DNA from: Treponema sp.
GTDB lineage: Bacteria > Spirochaetota > Spirochaetia > Treponematales > Treponemataceae
Length of the DNA stretch: 5,652 nt
Reading direction: 5' to 3'
NCBI GenBank assembly: GCA_016297415.1
Contig: JAEDGQ010000104.1
Coordinates: 1-5,652 of the forward strand
Part shown: positions 5,526 to 5,652 of the stretch, in pieces
How the letters are laid out: each line of letters starts with the position of its first letter
Position numbering within the stretch: position 1 is the first letter of the stretch
Made by a program: the position numbers and the translations under genes
Notes under the pieces: generated by a model
Databases searched by the model: none
Seen by the model: the letters and a program-made list of their open reading frames with translations, nothing else
What the model was told of the DNA's origin: nothing

Positions 5526-5652
5526 TTGCGCAGGTTTCGAGAACCTCAACCGACGCTTGAATTGCGCTGGTTTCGAGAACCTCAACCGACGCTTGAATTG
5601 CGCAGGTTTCGAGAACCTCAACCGACGCTTGAATTGCGCTGGTTTCGAGAAC
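5526..5652. repeat. 36-bp tandem repeat array upstream of serA, truncated by the window edge
   Basis: Three full units (5526-5561, 5562-5597, 5598-5633) and 19 bases of a fourth follow head to tail with no spacer. They are identical except at unit position 7, which reads A, T, A, T in order (GCGCAGG or GCGCTGG), so the true period may be 72 bp. Each unit carries GGTTTCGAGAACCTCAACC, which can fold as GGTT/AACC with outer GCG/CGC pairs; the variable base falls in the unpaired part. The array begins three bases beyond the serA ribosome binding site, so it probably lies in the serA leader. It is GC-richer than other intergenic DNA here. Because 36 is a multiple of three, four of the six frames stay open through it. 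Confidence 0.95.

Noticed and set aside
5358..5621. An 87-codon - strand frame carrying 12-residue repeats (RLRFSKPAQFKR type)
   Set aside because: The repeats arise because 36 is divisible by three. The rest overlaps serA in another frame, and no ribosome binding site precedes it.
5526..5652. CRISPR array with 36-bp repeats
   Set aside because: The unit length fits, but units adjoin directly with no unique spacers, and no cas gene is present. It is a plain tandem repeat.

Overview
The window reads as a piece of chromosome from a diderm, fermentative anaerobe. A Treponema-like spirochaete is my best guess, held with moderate to low confidence. The reasons are an oxygen-sensitive pyruvate formate-lyase, a secreted beta-barrel-like protein ending in phenylalanine (which implies an outer membrane), AT-rich intergenic DNA, strong GGAG ribosome binding sites, and dispersed repeats of the TTCGACAGGCTCAGG type. 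No rRNA, tRNA, CRISPR array or transposase gene is visible.

Layout from left to right. Positions 1-142 hold perhaps the last codons of an upstream gene and a probable promoter. A 73-residue TM2-domain membrane protein follows on the + strand (143-364). The convergent gap 365-602 carries a 144-bp MITE-like inverted-repeat element (384-527) that looks able to terminate transcription from both sides. On the - strand follow a 218-residue exported beta-barrel-like protein of unknown role (603-1259), a perfect 34-bp palindromic terminator (1321-1354), and pyruvate formate-lyase pflB (1425-3800). The gap 3801-4329 holds the long pflB leader, its probable promoter, two abutting palindromes upstream of that promoter, and a second MITE-like element (4191-4305). 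D-3-phosphoglycerate dehydrogenase serA (4330-5511, - strand) comes next, then a 36-bp tandem repeat array (5526-5652) that runs off the window edge and begins three bases from the serA ribosome binding site.

The genes do not form one operon. pflB has its own promoter region and terminator, and no pflA activase gene lies beside it. PflB cleaves pyruvate to acetyl-CoA and formate. SerA takes 3-phosphoglycerate from the same glycolytic trunk toward serine. The proximity of the two may be no more than metabolic coincidence.

The most unusual content is the repeat system. Two dispersed elements and the tandem array share one 19-base hairpin plan, GGTT-TCGANAANCTC-AACC. The two dispersed elements also share a 29-bp core that is inverted and relocated between them. 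This looks like one repeat family in three architectures within 5.2 kb, and nothing in the window encodes the enzyme that would move it.
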